Shown piece by piece: positions 1 to 7,742 of a stretch of 64,000 nt of DNA. Within the stretch, counting starts at the first letter, position 1. Each line of letters begins with the position of its first letter. The stretch is from Aromatoleum anaerobium. Its GTDB lineage: Bacteria; Pseudomonadota; Gammaproteobacteria; Burkholderiales; Rhodocyclaceae. The notes beneath the pieces were generated by a model. The model saw only the letters and a program-made list of their open reading frames with translations, had not been told where the DNA came from and did not search any database. The stretch is taken from NCBI RefSeq assembly GCF_012910705.2, contig NZ_WTVG02000032.1, positions 38,618 to 102,617 on the forward strand, in the 5' to 3' direction. The position numbers and the translations under genes were made by a program.

Positions 1-1024
1 GGCGGGTCGAGGTAATGTAGTGCTCGCCGGTCTTGCTTGCGCTTTCGGTCATGCGCATCGACAGCAGTTCGACGTTCTGCCCCCAGTAGTCGGAGAGCTT
101 GTTCTTGCGGCACTCGGCGTGCACCAGCTGCTTGAAGATACCGACGATCTGGGTCGCGACCGCGTCGATGCGTCGTTCGGCATGCAGCCGATGGAGCAGG
201 AACAGCAGGTCGGCCATCCGGTCGAGGTGCTGGCGGAGGCGTTCGAGCTTGAACGTGAGCGCCAGGCTGGTGCCGATCTTCGCCGCGCGCTTGCGGATCC
301 GCAGCACGACGTCGTCGCACTGGTCAAGCATCACCTGCAGATGCTTTTCGTCTTCGACCAACTCGGTGCCGTCCTTCCAGGCGCGCCGATAGTGGTCGAG
401 ATAGGCCACCAGTTCTTCGTTCTGCGCCAGAAAGGGCGATTCATGTTCCTCGAGTGTGGGGTCGACGCGGATCAGCTCGGGCTCCAGCCCGATCGCCGAC
501 ACGTGGTACGACAATACCCGCAGCGCCTCGAGGATTTCGGCGGCGGCGTGCGGCAGCTCGTGGCCCTCTTCGGTGCTGTCGGGCTGGATCGGAGTCGAGC
601 CGAAAACGCTGCGCAGGAACTCGACCCAGTCTGCGTCCGGGATCGCGGTGACCCATGCCTCGTCATCCGTGCGGTGGAAGACCACGCTCAGCACGTCCTT
701 CATGTAGTCGGTGTCGACCACTTCGGGCAGCAGGCGCCCGGAAATGCGATGTGCCGTCTCGGAAAAGAAACCGGTCGACGGCAGCAGGCCGGACGAGACG
801 TACAGCGATACCTGCTTGCGCTCCTGAAAGAGGCGGATCAACGCATCGCACAGCCCTTCTGCAAGGTCGTGACGGGCGGCGAGGGTGTGCGTCAGGGCGC
901 GCAATGCCGTGATCGCCGCTTGCGTGTCGGAAGCTCTGGCCGGGCGCAGCTCATCGACCAGTGCGACCCACAGCGCGAGGTCGTCGTCGTGTTCTTCGCG
1001 GAACCGTCCCAACAATGCTTCCAT
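1..1024 (-). CDS. Gcr-type site-specific recombinase (SpecificRecomb family), N-terminal part
   Basis: The reverse strand is open from an ATG at 1022-1024 to the left edge, giving 341 residues with no stop, so the C-terminal half lies outside the window. The protein starts MEALLGRFREEHDDDLALW and is rich in helical Leu/Arg/Glu stretches. Near the edge it carries RMTESASKTGEHYITS, which I recognise from the family named after the gonococcal crossing-over recombinase Gcr, usually about 650-700 residues. Despite the name, the family is poorly characterised and its C-terminal half is predicted to be membrane-embedded, so real recombinase activity is doubtful. It is divergent from uup, with 112 bp between the start codons. 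Family call fairly sure; function uncertain. Confidence 0.75.
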   Translation of the reverse strand, partial: MEALLGRFREEHDDDLALWVALVDELRPARASDTQAAITALRALTHTLAARHDLAEGLCDALIRLFQERKQVSLYVSSGLLPSTGFFSETAHRISGRLLPEVVDTDYMKDVLSVVFHRTDDEAWVTAIPDADWVEFLRSVFGSTPIQPDSTEEGHELPHAAAEILEALRVLSYHVSAIGLEPELIRVDPTLEEHESPFLAQNEELVAYLDHYRRAWKDGTELVEDEKHLQVMLDQCDDVVLRIRKRAAKIGTSLALTFKLERLRQHLDRMADLLFLLHRLHAERRIDAVATQIVGIFKQLVHAECRKNKLSDYWGQNVELLSMRMTESASKTGEHYITSTR

Positions 1025-1136
1025 GCCGCCTCGCCGATGGTGTTGTCTGGAAAATGTTGCACCGCATTATGCTCGAATGCGCCGCTATGGTAGCAGGCCG
1101 GTAAAATGGCTTTTCATTCCAACGAGTCCTCTAACC

Positions 1137-3059
1137 ATGCCGCTGCTTTCTGTCGACAACGCCTGTCTTGCGTACGGGCACGTGGATCTCCTTGCCCATG
1201 CGGAGTTCCAGCTCGACGCAGGCGAACGCGTGGCGCTGATCGGGCGAAATGGCTCGGGCAAGTCCAGCCTGCTGCGCGTGTTGGCGGGGCAGGCTGTTCT
1301 CGACGACGGGTCGGTATGGCGGCAGTCCGGGCTGAAGGTGGCGTACGTGCCCCAGGAGGCGGATTTCGCCGTCGAACGCGACGTGTTCGCGACGATCGCC
1401 GACGGCCTGGGCGATGCCGCGCGTCTTTTGGTCGAGTATCACGCGGCGATGCATGCAGTTGCCGAATCGGCGAGCGAAGAGGCGCTGGCGCGGCTCGAGG
1501 CGCTGCAGCACGCGGTCGAGGCGGCCGACGCGTGGCGGCTCAACCAGCGCGTCGACGAGATCCTGCTGCGCCTCGGCCTGCCCGGCGATGCGCTGGTTTC
1601 GAGCCTGTCCGGAGGAGGTGTCAAGCGCGTGTCGCTGGCGCGGGCGCTGGTCGCCGAGCCCGATCTGCTGTTGCTCGATGAGCCGACGAACCACCTCGAC
1701 CTGGACGGCATCCTGTGGCTCGAATCGCTGATCCGGGATTTCCGCGGCACGGTCGTCGTGATCACCCACGACCGTGTGTTTCTGGACAACGTGGCCACCC
1801 GCATCATCGAGCTCGATCGCGGCAAACTCGCAAGCTATCCTGGACGTTTCAGCGACTATCAGCGGCGCAAGGCGGAGGAGCTCGACGCCGAGGCGAAAGC
1901 GAGCGCGCGCTTCGACAAGGTGCTCGCGCAGGAAGAAGTGTGGATACGTAAGGGGGTCGAGGCGCGGCGGACGCGCAACGAGGGCCGGGTGCGCCGGCTC
2001 GAGGCGCTGCGCCGCGACCGCGCCGCGCGGCGCGAGCGGCTCGGCAACGTGAAGCTTGCTGTCGACAAGGGCGAACAGAGCGGCCAGATGGTCGCCGAGC
2101 TCACGGACGTGACCAAGCGCTTCGGCGATCGCGTCGTCGTGCGCGACTTCTCGACGCGCATCCTGCGCGGCGACCGCATCGGGCTGATCGGGCCGAACGG
2201 CGCCGGCAAGACGACGCTGCTGAAGCTGATTCTCGGTGAAATCGCCCCGGATGCCGGAACGGTGCGCCGCGGCACGCGCCAGACCGTCGCCTACTTCGAC
2301 CAGCTGCGCGAGCAGCTCGACCCGGAACTGCCGCTCACCGAGGTCATCAGCCCGGGTTCGGACTTCGTCGAGATCGGCGGCGAGCGCAAGCACGTCATCG
2401 GTTACCTCGGCGATTTTCTGTTCGCGCCGCAGCGCGCGCGGTCGCCGGTGAAATCGTTGTCCGGCGGCGAGCGCAACCGGCTGCTGCTCGCCCGGCTGTT
2501 CGCGCGGCCGGCCAACGTGCTGGTGCTCGACGAACCGACCAACGACCTTGACATCGAGACGCTGGATCTGCTCGAGGAGCTGCTGTCCGCCTACGAAGGC
2601 ACGCTGTTTCTCGTCAGTCACGACCGCGCGTTTCTCGACAACGTCGTGACCCAGGTGATCGCGGCCGAAGGTGACGGGCGCTGGGGCGAATACGCCGGCG
2701 GCTACGCCGACTGGCAGCGGGTCAAGCAGGCCGAGATGGAGCGCGGTGCGGAACAGGCGCGGCTTGCCGCGACGCAGGCGAAAAGCGCTCCGTCCGCGTC
2801 GAAAGCGGCTGCGGCAACGACGTCGCGCGGCGACAAGCTGTCGTTCAACGAGAAAAGGGAACTCGACGCATTGCCCGACCGCATTGCAGCGCTGGAGGCG
2901 GAGCAGGGCGCGCTGCAATCGCGCCTGGCGGATCCGGCGCTGTATCAGGAAGCGCCGCAGGAAGCCGTGCAGATCAAGGAGCGGCTCGATACCGTAGAGC
3001 GGGAAATCGAAGATGCGCTGGCGCGCTGGGAGGCTCTGGAGACGCGCGCGGGCGGGTGA
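1137..3059 (+). CDS. uup: ABC-F family ATPase Uup
   Basis: 640 residues, close to E. coli Uup (635). Two ATP-binding cassettes sit in one chain: first Walker A GRNGSGKS at residues 36-43 with signature LSGGGVKRVSLARAL, second Walker A GPNGAGKTT in the middle of the protein with signature LSGGERNRLLLARL. There are no membrane segments, as in all ABC-F proteins. The two cassettes are joined by the charged arm linker. After residue 550 comes a coiled-coil tail beginning LSFNEKRELDALP, the DNA/ribosome-binding C-terminal domain that separates Uup from EttA. ABC-F proteins act on the ribosome; Uup is also linked to precise transposon excision and branched DNA intermediates. I took the ATG at 1137 because MPLLSVDNACLAYG matches the usual cassette start; the frame is open upstream without other support. 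Confidence 0.93.
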   Translation: MPLLSVDNACLAYGHVDLLAHAEFQLDAGERVALIGRNGSGKSSLLRVLAGQAVLDDGSVWRQSGLKVAYVPQEADFAVERDVFATIADGLGDAARLLVEYHAAMHAVAESASEEALARLEALQHAVEAADAWRLNQRVDEILLRLGLPGDALVSSLSGGGVKRVSLARALVAEPDLLLLDEPTNHLDLDGILWLESLIRDFRGTVVVITHDRVFLDNVATRIIELDRGKLASYPGRFSDYQRRKAEELDAEAKASARFDKVLAQEEVWIRKGVEARRTRNEGRVRRLEALRRDRAARRERLGNVKLAVDKGEQSGQMVAELTDVTKRFGDRVVVRDFSTRILRGDRIGLIGPNGAGKTTLLKLILGEIAPDAGTVRRGTRQTVAYFDQLREQLDPELPLTEVISPGSDFVEIGGERKHVIGYLGDFLFAPQRARSPVKSLSGGERNRLLLARLFARPANVLVLDEPTNDLDIETLDLLEELLSAYEGTLFLVSHDRAFLDNVVTQVIAAEGDGRWGEYAGGYADWQRVKQAEMERGAEQARLAATQAKSAPSASKAAAATTSRGDKLSFNEKRELDALPDRIAALEAEQGALQSRLADPALYQEAPQEAVQIKERLDTVEREIEDALARWEALETRAGG

Positions 3060-3067
3060 CCCGCCCG
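3049..3067 (+). terminator. GC stem over the uup stop codon
   Basis: An 8-bp perfect stem (3049-3056 with 3060-3067) has a 3-nt loop that contains the uup TGA stop. No T-run follows, so it could be a weak or Rho-assisted end, or a 3'-end stabiliser. Confidence 0.35.
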
Positions 3068-3142
3068 TTCGGGCTCGTAGTCTGTGAATAGACCTGCTGC
3101 GCGGTTCGATTGGTGTGCATGCTGATGCCGGCACCCTGAATT

Positions 3143-3266
3143 GCGTAGCGCGGATGAGCCGAAGGCGTTATCCGCCAGGCCTTGCAACGGTGCATGTGCA
3201 GGCGTCGGAGTGGCGGAAGACGCTTCGCTTTTGGCTACGCCGAAACTTCGTTTTCCGCCCTACGGC
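3143..3266. repeat. REP-like intergenic palindromes
   Basis: The gap between uup and the converging nuclease gene holds two imperfect dyads. One lies at 3143-3175: GCGGAT, then GAGCCGAAGGCG, then TTATCCGC. The second is at about 3212-3266: GGCGGAAGACGC, later TTCGTTTTCCGCCCTACGG. They resemble the GTAGGGCGGAT/ATCCGCCCTAC intergenic repeats common in proteobacteria. With only one copy region in view, repetition across the genome is inferred. Confidence 0.35.
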
Positions 3267-3309
3267 GCCTCTGCGACTGCACCGGTTTGCCGACGACGTG
3301 CCGGCCGAG

Positions 3310-4311
3310 TCAGTCCTCGGCGAAGACTTCGTCGAGGCTCGTGGCATCGATCACCCGGTCGGCCCAGGTTTCAAGCTGTCGGGAGTCGGCGCAGGCGAGG
3401 CGGTCGAGCACGTTCTGCGGAAGCGGGCCGAAGCGACGGGTGAGCTGGCGGCGCAGGATGGTGCCTTCGCCTTTCACTATGCCTTGCTCCAGGCCCTTTT
3501 CCAGGCCCTTTTCCAAGCCTTTTTGCATGCCCTGTTGCATACCGCGCTCGATTGCGAGCCGTTCGACGCTGGTCACGTATCGCACTTTCCGTTCTCCTTC
3601 AATGTCTTCGATATCCTGCCACAGTTTGGCCTCGAGAGCCTTCGGCAACTGCATCATCCAGTCGAGCACCGAGAACAGGCGCAGGATGCGGCGCTTGTCC
3701 CAGTCGCGTTCGTAGAGCAGGCGAACGAGCCGGCGTTTGGCCTGGAAGCGGGTGGCGGGATCCTGGCGGGTCTGGCGGGTGAGGAGGTGGGCTGCGGTTA
3801 TGAGCGCGAACGGGTTCGTGTCCGCGAGCAGGGCGTCGAGCCGCTCGGTGTGATCCGTCAGTTTGGCGACCGGAAAGCGGATGCCGGTCTCGCAGCCGAA
3901 TGCTTCGACGTGGAACTGGTCGGGTCGCCACGCGGCCTCTTCATCCGCGAGCACGGCGAGGCTCGCCACCGGGCGGTCGTAGCGGTCGAAGAGGCGGTAG
4001 TTGTAGACGAACATGCGCCTGGCGAAGTCCGCTTCGCGGCTGCCCTGCACCTCGACATGGACGTACACCCATCCTTCGCCGCCGCCGAGGCGCGTGACCC
4101 GCACCAGCTTATCGACGAAGCGCCGGCCGAGCTCGGCGTCGCGCACGACCTGGCGCAGTTCCTGGTCGAGAAAGACATGTTCGTGCGTCCAGTCGATCTG
4201 GCGATGCGCGTCGGGAAAGTAGAAGGCGATGAATTCGGGAAAGGCTTCTTCGAGCGCCTCCTTCCACGGGCTGTCGTATTGATCCACTTCCGCTTCCGCT
4301 GTTGATGTCAT
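3310..4311 (-). CDS. Rpn-type PD-(D/E)XK nuclease / putative transposase with DUF4351 tail
   Basis: 333 residues from the ATG at 4309-4311. The N-terminal two thirds fits the Rpn/YhgA-like PD-(D/E)XK fold: an acidic opening (SPWKEALEEAFPEFIAFYFPD), then D-x-L followed by the core strand GWVYVHVEVQG with the E-x-Q catalytic signature, then RMFVYNYRL. After about residue 240 there is a G-x-x-x-G ladder (QGMQKGLEKGLEKGLEQG) encoded by near-identical 12-bp units, then a C-terminal DUF4351-like helix set (LTRRFGPLP). Relatives are recombination-promoting nucleases, often copied between genomes. It lies 29 bp downstream of the HDOD gene on the same strand. Whether it acts as a nuclease in the cell is not shown here. 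Confidence 0.8.
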   Translation of the reverse strand: MTSTAEAEVDQYDSPWKEALEEAFPEFIAFYFPDAHRQIDWTHEHVFLDQELRQVVRDAELGRRFVDKLVRVTRLGGGEGWVYVHVEVQGSREADFARRMFVYNYRLFDRYDRPVASLAVLADEEAAWRPDQFHVEAFGCETGIRFPVAKLTDHTERLDALLADTNPFALITAAHLLTRQTRQDPATRFQAKRRLVRLLYERDWDKRRILRLFSVLDWMMQLPKALEAKLWQDIEDIEGERKVRYVTSVERLAIERGMQQGMQKGLEKGLEKGLEQGIVKGEGTILRRQLTRRFGPLPQNVLDRLACADSRQLETWADRVIDATSLDEVFAED

Positions 4312-4340
4312 GGCGCGATCTTGCGATGGTCCGGTCCCGC

Positions 4341-5198
4341 TCAGGTCGCCGGCGGAAAGAATCGGTACGAATCTTCCGGCGGCACGCCGAGGCGTGCAAT
4401 CAGCTGTTCGCGATTGAGGTGCACCAGCTCTTCGATCGCGGCAATGTCGTCCGGCAGCGCTTCGTTGTCCCAGCCCGAAGCGAGGTGGCGCGCGAACCCG
4501 GCGGCGAGTTGCACGTTGCGTACCCGCGGACTGCCGGCCTGGGCCTCGTCCATCAGCATGATCAGCAACTCGGGAAGCTTCCACGCCCGGATCAGCCCGA
4601 TCTGGATGTCTTGCGCGGTGCAGCCGAAAACTTCGCGTTGTGCATCCGCGCTGCGCCGCCAGCGGTTTGCCCGCTGGATCTCGTAGACGCGCAACGTCAG
4701 CGCCGGCGCGAAAGTCCAGCACATGATTTCGACCGCGTCGAGCAGCAGCGCGGCAACAGTCACTTCATCGACGTCCAGATCGTGCCGCAGGATCGCCCAG
4801 TCGCGCGCATAGTGTGCCGCACGGCGTGCGCGACCGATGATCCGGAGCGCGCCGACCAGCGCTTTGGGGTGGGCGTGCAGCGTGTCCTCGAGCGTCGGCA
4901 TCGCGGCAAAGGCGGCGAAGAAGGGCGTTATCCCCATCATCATGATCGCGCGGTCGATTGTCGTGATGTCGTGGTTCTGCACCGAAGTCCGCCTGGCCTG
5001 AAGGGTCGTCAGCAGCTTCATCGTCATCAGCGGATCGCTGATGACGACCGCGGCGATGCGCTTGCCGCTGACCGAGTTCTCCTGTCCTTCGAGGGTGGCG
5101 AATTCGCGGACGGTATGGCGCAGCACGGGCACGTTCTGCGCAGACAGAAATTCGACATAGGCGTCGACCGAATCAAGGGGCGCGTCAAGGAGGGGCAT
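4341..5198 (-). CDS. HDOD-domain signalling protein
   Basis: 285 residues from ATG 5196-5198; an upstream in-frame ATG at 5265-5267 would add 23 residues, and neither has a clear ribosome-binding site. The segment around residues 25-220 fits an HDOD domain: LEGQENSVSGKRIAAVVISDPLMTMKLLTT, then TTIDRAIMMMGITPFFAAF, then a helical region with ARDWAILRHDLDVDEVTVAALLLDAVEIM. HDOD proteins are HD-like modules, usually without metal-dependent activity, found in bacterial stress and biofilm signalling. No receiver or EAL domain is attached. It is probably co-transcribed with the downstream nuclease gene. Confidence 0.78.
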   Translation of the reverse strand: MPLLDAPLDSVDAYVEFLSAQNVPVLRHTVREFATLEGQENSVSGKRIAAVVISDPLMTMKLLTTLQARRTSVQNHDITTIDRAIMMMGITPFFAAFAAMPTLEDTLHAHPKALVGALRIIGRARRAAHYARDWAILRHDLDVDEVTVAALLLDAVEIMCWTFAPALTLRVYEIQRANRWRRSADAQREVFGCTAQDIQIGLIRAWKLPELLIMLMDEAQAGSPRVRNVQLAAGFARHLASGWDNEALPDDIAAIEELVHLNREQLIARLGVPPEDSYRFFPPAT

Positions 5199-5234
5199 GG
5201 GCTTGGGCTGCCGGGGATTCTTCGATTCATCGGT

Positions 5235-5254
5235 TCCGGTTCGCTCGAACCGGA
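5235..5254. promoter_or_regulatory. Perfect 9-bp inverted repeat between divergent genes
   Basis: TCCGGTTCG and CGAACCGGA face each other across a CT centre, between the HDOD gene (start 5198) and acuI (start 5376). The size and position suit a dimeric repressor site for one or both divergent genes. No regulator is known. Confidence 0.35.
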
Positions 5255-5375
5255 GTGGCAATCGCATACGCCAGCCGGATCGTGAAAAGATCGAGCACGG
5301 GATTTGGCTATAATCGGTCCAAAAAACCGTGGCGTCCATATCCCCGTGCATCCCAACCGAGAGGAGTTGCCCCAA

Positions 5376-6374
5376 GTGACTGCGCCGTTCAAAGCGTTCC
5401 TGATCGATCAGGACGAGAGCAAGAAAGTCTTCAGCCGCATGACAACGCTGACCCGCGAGCAACTCGACGCTGGCGAAGTGCTGATCCGGGTCCATTATTC
5501 CAGCATCAACTACAAGGACGCGCTCGCTGCGACCGGTGCCGGCAAGATCATCCGGCGTTTTCCATGCGTGGGCGGCATCGACCTGTCCGGCGAGGTTGTG
5601 GAAAGCGCGGACGCCCGTTTCCGGGCCGGCGACAAGGTGATTGCGACCAGCTTCGACATCGGCGTGTCGCACCATGGCGGTTATGCCGAATACGCGCGCG
5701 TGCCGGCCGGGTGGGTGGTGCCGCTACCCGACGGACTGGATCTGTTCGAAGCGATGGCGCTCGGCACGGCCGGTTTCACGGCCGCGTTGGGGATCGTGCG
5801 GATGGAAGACAACGGTCTCGCGCCCGAGCGCGGCCCGGTGGTCGTGACCGGTGCGACGGGCGGTGTCGGCGGACTTTCGATCGACATGCTGTCGCGCCTC
5901 GGCTATCACGTCGTCGCGCTGACCGGCAAGGAGGCCGAAGCCGATTACCTCCAGATGCTCGGTGCCGCCGAGGTGCGGCTACGCAGCACGATCGACTTCG
6001 ACAACGTGCGCCCGCTCGAAGCGGCGCAATGGGCCGGCGCGATCGATAACGTCGGCGGAAAGATCCTGCACTGGATCCTCGCGACGATGAAGCAGGCCGG
6101 CACTGTCGCGAGCATCGGCAACGCCGCGAGCTTTCATCTGGACACGACGGTGTTCCCGTTCATCCTGCGCGGCGTCAGCCTGCTCGGCGTCGATTCTGGC
6201 TACATGAGCTTTCCGACGCGGCAGCGCGTCTGGCAGCGCCTCGGGAGCGACCTCAAGCCGCGCCACCTCGCGGCCATTACACGCACCATCGCGTTCGACG
6301 AATTGCCGGGCGCGTTCGACGCCTTCATCAAGGGCGAAGTCAAAGGCCGTACCGTCGTGCGGATAGGCGCCTGA
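5376..6374 (+). CDS. acuI: Acrylyl-CoA reductase (NADPH), AcuI/YhdH family
   Basis: 332 residues from GTG 5376, chosen because GAGGAG sits 9 nt upstream and TAPFKAFLIDQ matches the usual N-terminus (E. coli YhdH has 324 residues). It is a zinc-free medium-chain dehydrogenase/reductase. The GroES-like part has SSINYKDALAATGAGKI and FPCVGGIDLSGEV; the Rossmann part has VVTGATGGVGGLSIDML and the family's IDNVGG. The enzyme reduces toxic acryloyl-CoA to propionyl-CoA. prpE, which also makes propionyl-CoA, is 1.4 kb downstream in the same direction, so a shared C3-acyl role is reasonable but inferred. The next gene starts 52 bp downstream. Confidence 0.9.
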   Translation: MTAPFKAFLIDQDESKKVFSRMTTLTREQLDAGEVLIRVHYSSINYKDALAATGAGKIIRRFPCVGGIDLSGEVVESADARFRAGDKVIATSFDIGVSHHGGYAEYARVPAGWVVPLPDGLDLFEAMALGTAGFTAALGIVRMEDNGLAPERGPVVVTGATGGVGGLSIDMLSRLGYHVVALTGKEAEADYLQMLGAAEVRLRSTIDFDNVRPLEAAQWAGAIDNVGGKILHWILATMKQAGTVASIGNAASFHLDTTVFPFILRGVSLLGVDSGYMSFPTRQRVWQRLGSDLKPRHLAAITRTIAFDELPGAFDAFIKGEVKGRTVVRIGA

Positions 6375-6426
6375 GGGCACCCGACGGCGCCCGACGGCGC
6401 CCGGGCGCGTTACCGGAGATCCCACC

Positions 6427-7614
6427 ATGAGCGAGGAAGAACATCAGCCGTTGCCGAAGGTGCTGATCGTCGATGACTCGCGCATGGTGCGGGCATCGGT
6501 CATCAAGCTGATCCGCGGGCGTTTCGAGTTCCGCGAGGAGGCCGACGGCGAGGCCGGCTGGCAGGCCTTGCTGGTGGATCCGACGATTCACCTGGTGCTG
6601 ACCGACATCGGCATGCCGCAGCTCGACGGGTATGGCCTGCTCGAGCGCGTCCGGGCGTCGAAGCTGTCGCGCATCCATGACCTGCCGGTGATCGTGATTT
6701 CCGGCGACGAGGACGATTCAGCGCGTGAGCGCGCGCGCCGCCTCGGCGCCAACGACTTCATCACGAAAGGCATCCGGGCCACCGAACTGCTTGCCCGCCT
6801 CGATTCGCTCACCCGGCTCGCGCAGACGCGGCGCGAGCTCGAGGAAAGCCGGGCCGCGCTGGCAAAGCACAGCCCGATCGATCCCGCCTCTGGACTCGTC
6901 ACGGAGTCCTGCCTGAATTGGCGCGCCGAGCAGGAACTCGCGCTGGCGCGGCGTCGCCGCGGCAACATCAGCGCGATGGTCGTCGAGATCGACCGCTACG
7001 AGCAGCTCGCGGTGCTGCACGGCGCTCACGTCGCGCAGCTCGTCACCCGCAAGCTGTCAAAAATACTTGCCACGAAGGTGCGCAAGGAAGATACCGTCAC
7101 GGAGCTTGCCCCGGCACGGTTCGCCGTGCTCTCGCCGGCAGGCGGCTGGGCCGGGTGCTGCGCGTTCGCGCTGCGCCTGCAGAAGGCGATGGAAAAGCTC
7201 GTGATGACCTATCGCGAGGAGCGCATTCGCATCAGCGTGACGATCGGCGTGTCGAACTCGACGACCGACGACATCGGCACCGTGAGCGAACTGATCGGGC
7301 TCGCGACGCAGCGCGCGCAGACCGGCCGGCAAGCGGGCGGCAACCGCGTCATCGGCGATCAGGGAGAAGTCACCCAGGCGTTCGTCGATCGGCTGATCAC
7401 GCAGGCGGTCAGCATCGACCAGGCCCTCGAGCGCATCCGGGCCGGAGAAGGCGCCGAGATCACGTCGCAGCTGCCGCAACTCATTGCAACGCTGCTTCCG
7501 CTGCTGCAGTGGGTAGAATTACAGTTTCGTTGCGGAATCCCGATAGAGCGCCTGAAAGGATACGAAATCGGTGCCGATGCCGATACCGGGAGCGATCCTG
7601 CCGCGAAAAGTTGA
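6427..7614 (+). CDS. Response regulator with degenerate GGDEF domain
   Basis: 395 residues. The receiver domain (about 10-125) is complete, with the acid pair D16/D17, phospho-acceptor D60 in LVLTDIG, and K114 in NDFITKG. A short linker leads to a GGDEF-fold domain (about 150-310): GNISAMVVEIDRYEQL, then ISVTIGVSNS and RAQTGRQAGGNRVI. Where GG(D/E)EF should be, the sequence reads LAPARFAVLSP, so diguanylate cyclase activity is unlikely. A C-terminal 80-residue helical tail is unassigned. It sits between acuI and prpE on the same strand. It may be a phosphorylation-dependent binding partner, or a c-di-GMP or GTP sensor, rather than an enzyme. Confidence 0.85.
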   Translation: MSEEEHQPLPKVLIVDDSRMVRASVIKLIRGRFEFREEADGEAGWQALLVDPTIHLVLTDIGMPQLDGYGLLERVRASKLSRIHDLPVIVISGDEDDSARERARRLGANDFITKGIRATELLARLDSLTRLAQTRRELEESRAALAKHSPIDPASGLVTESCLNWRAEQELALARRRRGNISAMVVEIDRYEQLAVLHGAHVAQLVTRKLSKILATKVRKEDTVTELAPARFAVLSPAGGWAGCCAFALRLQKAMEKLVMTYREERIRISVTIGVSNSTTDDIGTVSELIGLATQRAQTGRQAGGNRVIGDQGEVTQAFVDRLITQAVSIDQALERIRAGEGAEITSQLPQLIATLLPLLQWVELQFRCGIPIERLKGYEIGADADTGSDPAAKS

Positions 7615-7742
7615 ACAGCATCATACAAATATAAATACAACAGCAGTAAAGGGGGCGCCCCGGATGTCCAGGGAGTGGGAAGTCCGTCGGCGTCTGAAAG
7701 TCGTTTGCAGATGAAGGGAATCTTGAAGGGAGAGGAATGCTC

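Noticed and set aside
20..1093. 357-codon plus-strand frame over the first kilobase
   Set aside because: It mirrors the Gcr-type gene on the minus strand; its translation is His/Gln/Asp-rich shadow sequence with no family features.
1131..3134. 667-codon minus-strand frame over uup
   Set aside because: Antisense shadow of a clear two-cassette ATPase in high-GC sequence.
3471..3545. 12-bp tandem units as a non-coding minisatellite
   Set aside because: They are in frame and encode the G-x-x-x-G ladder of the nuclease gene.
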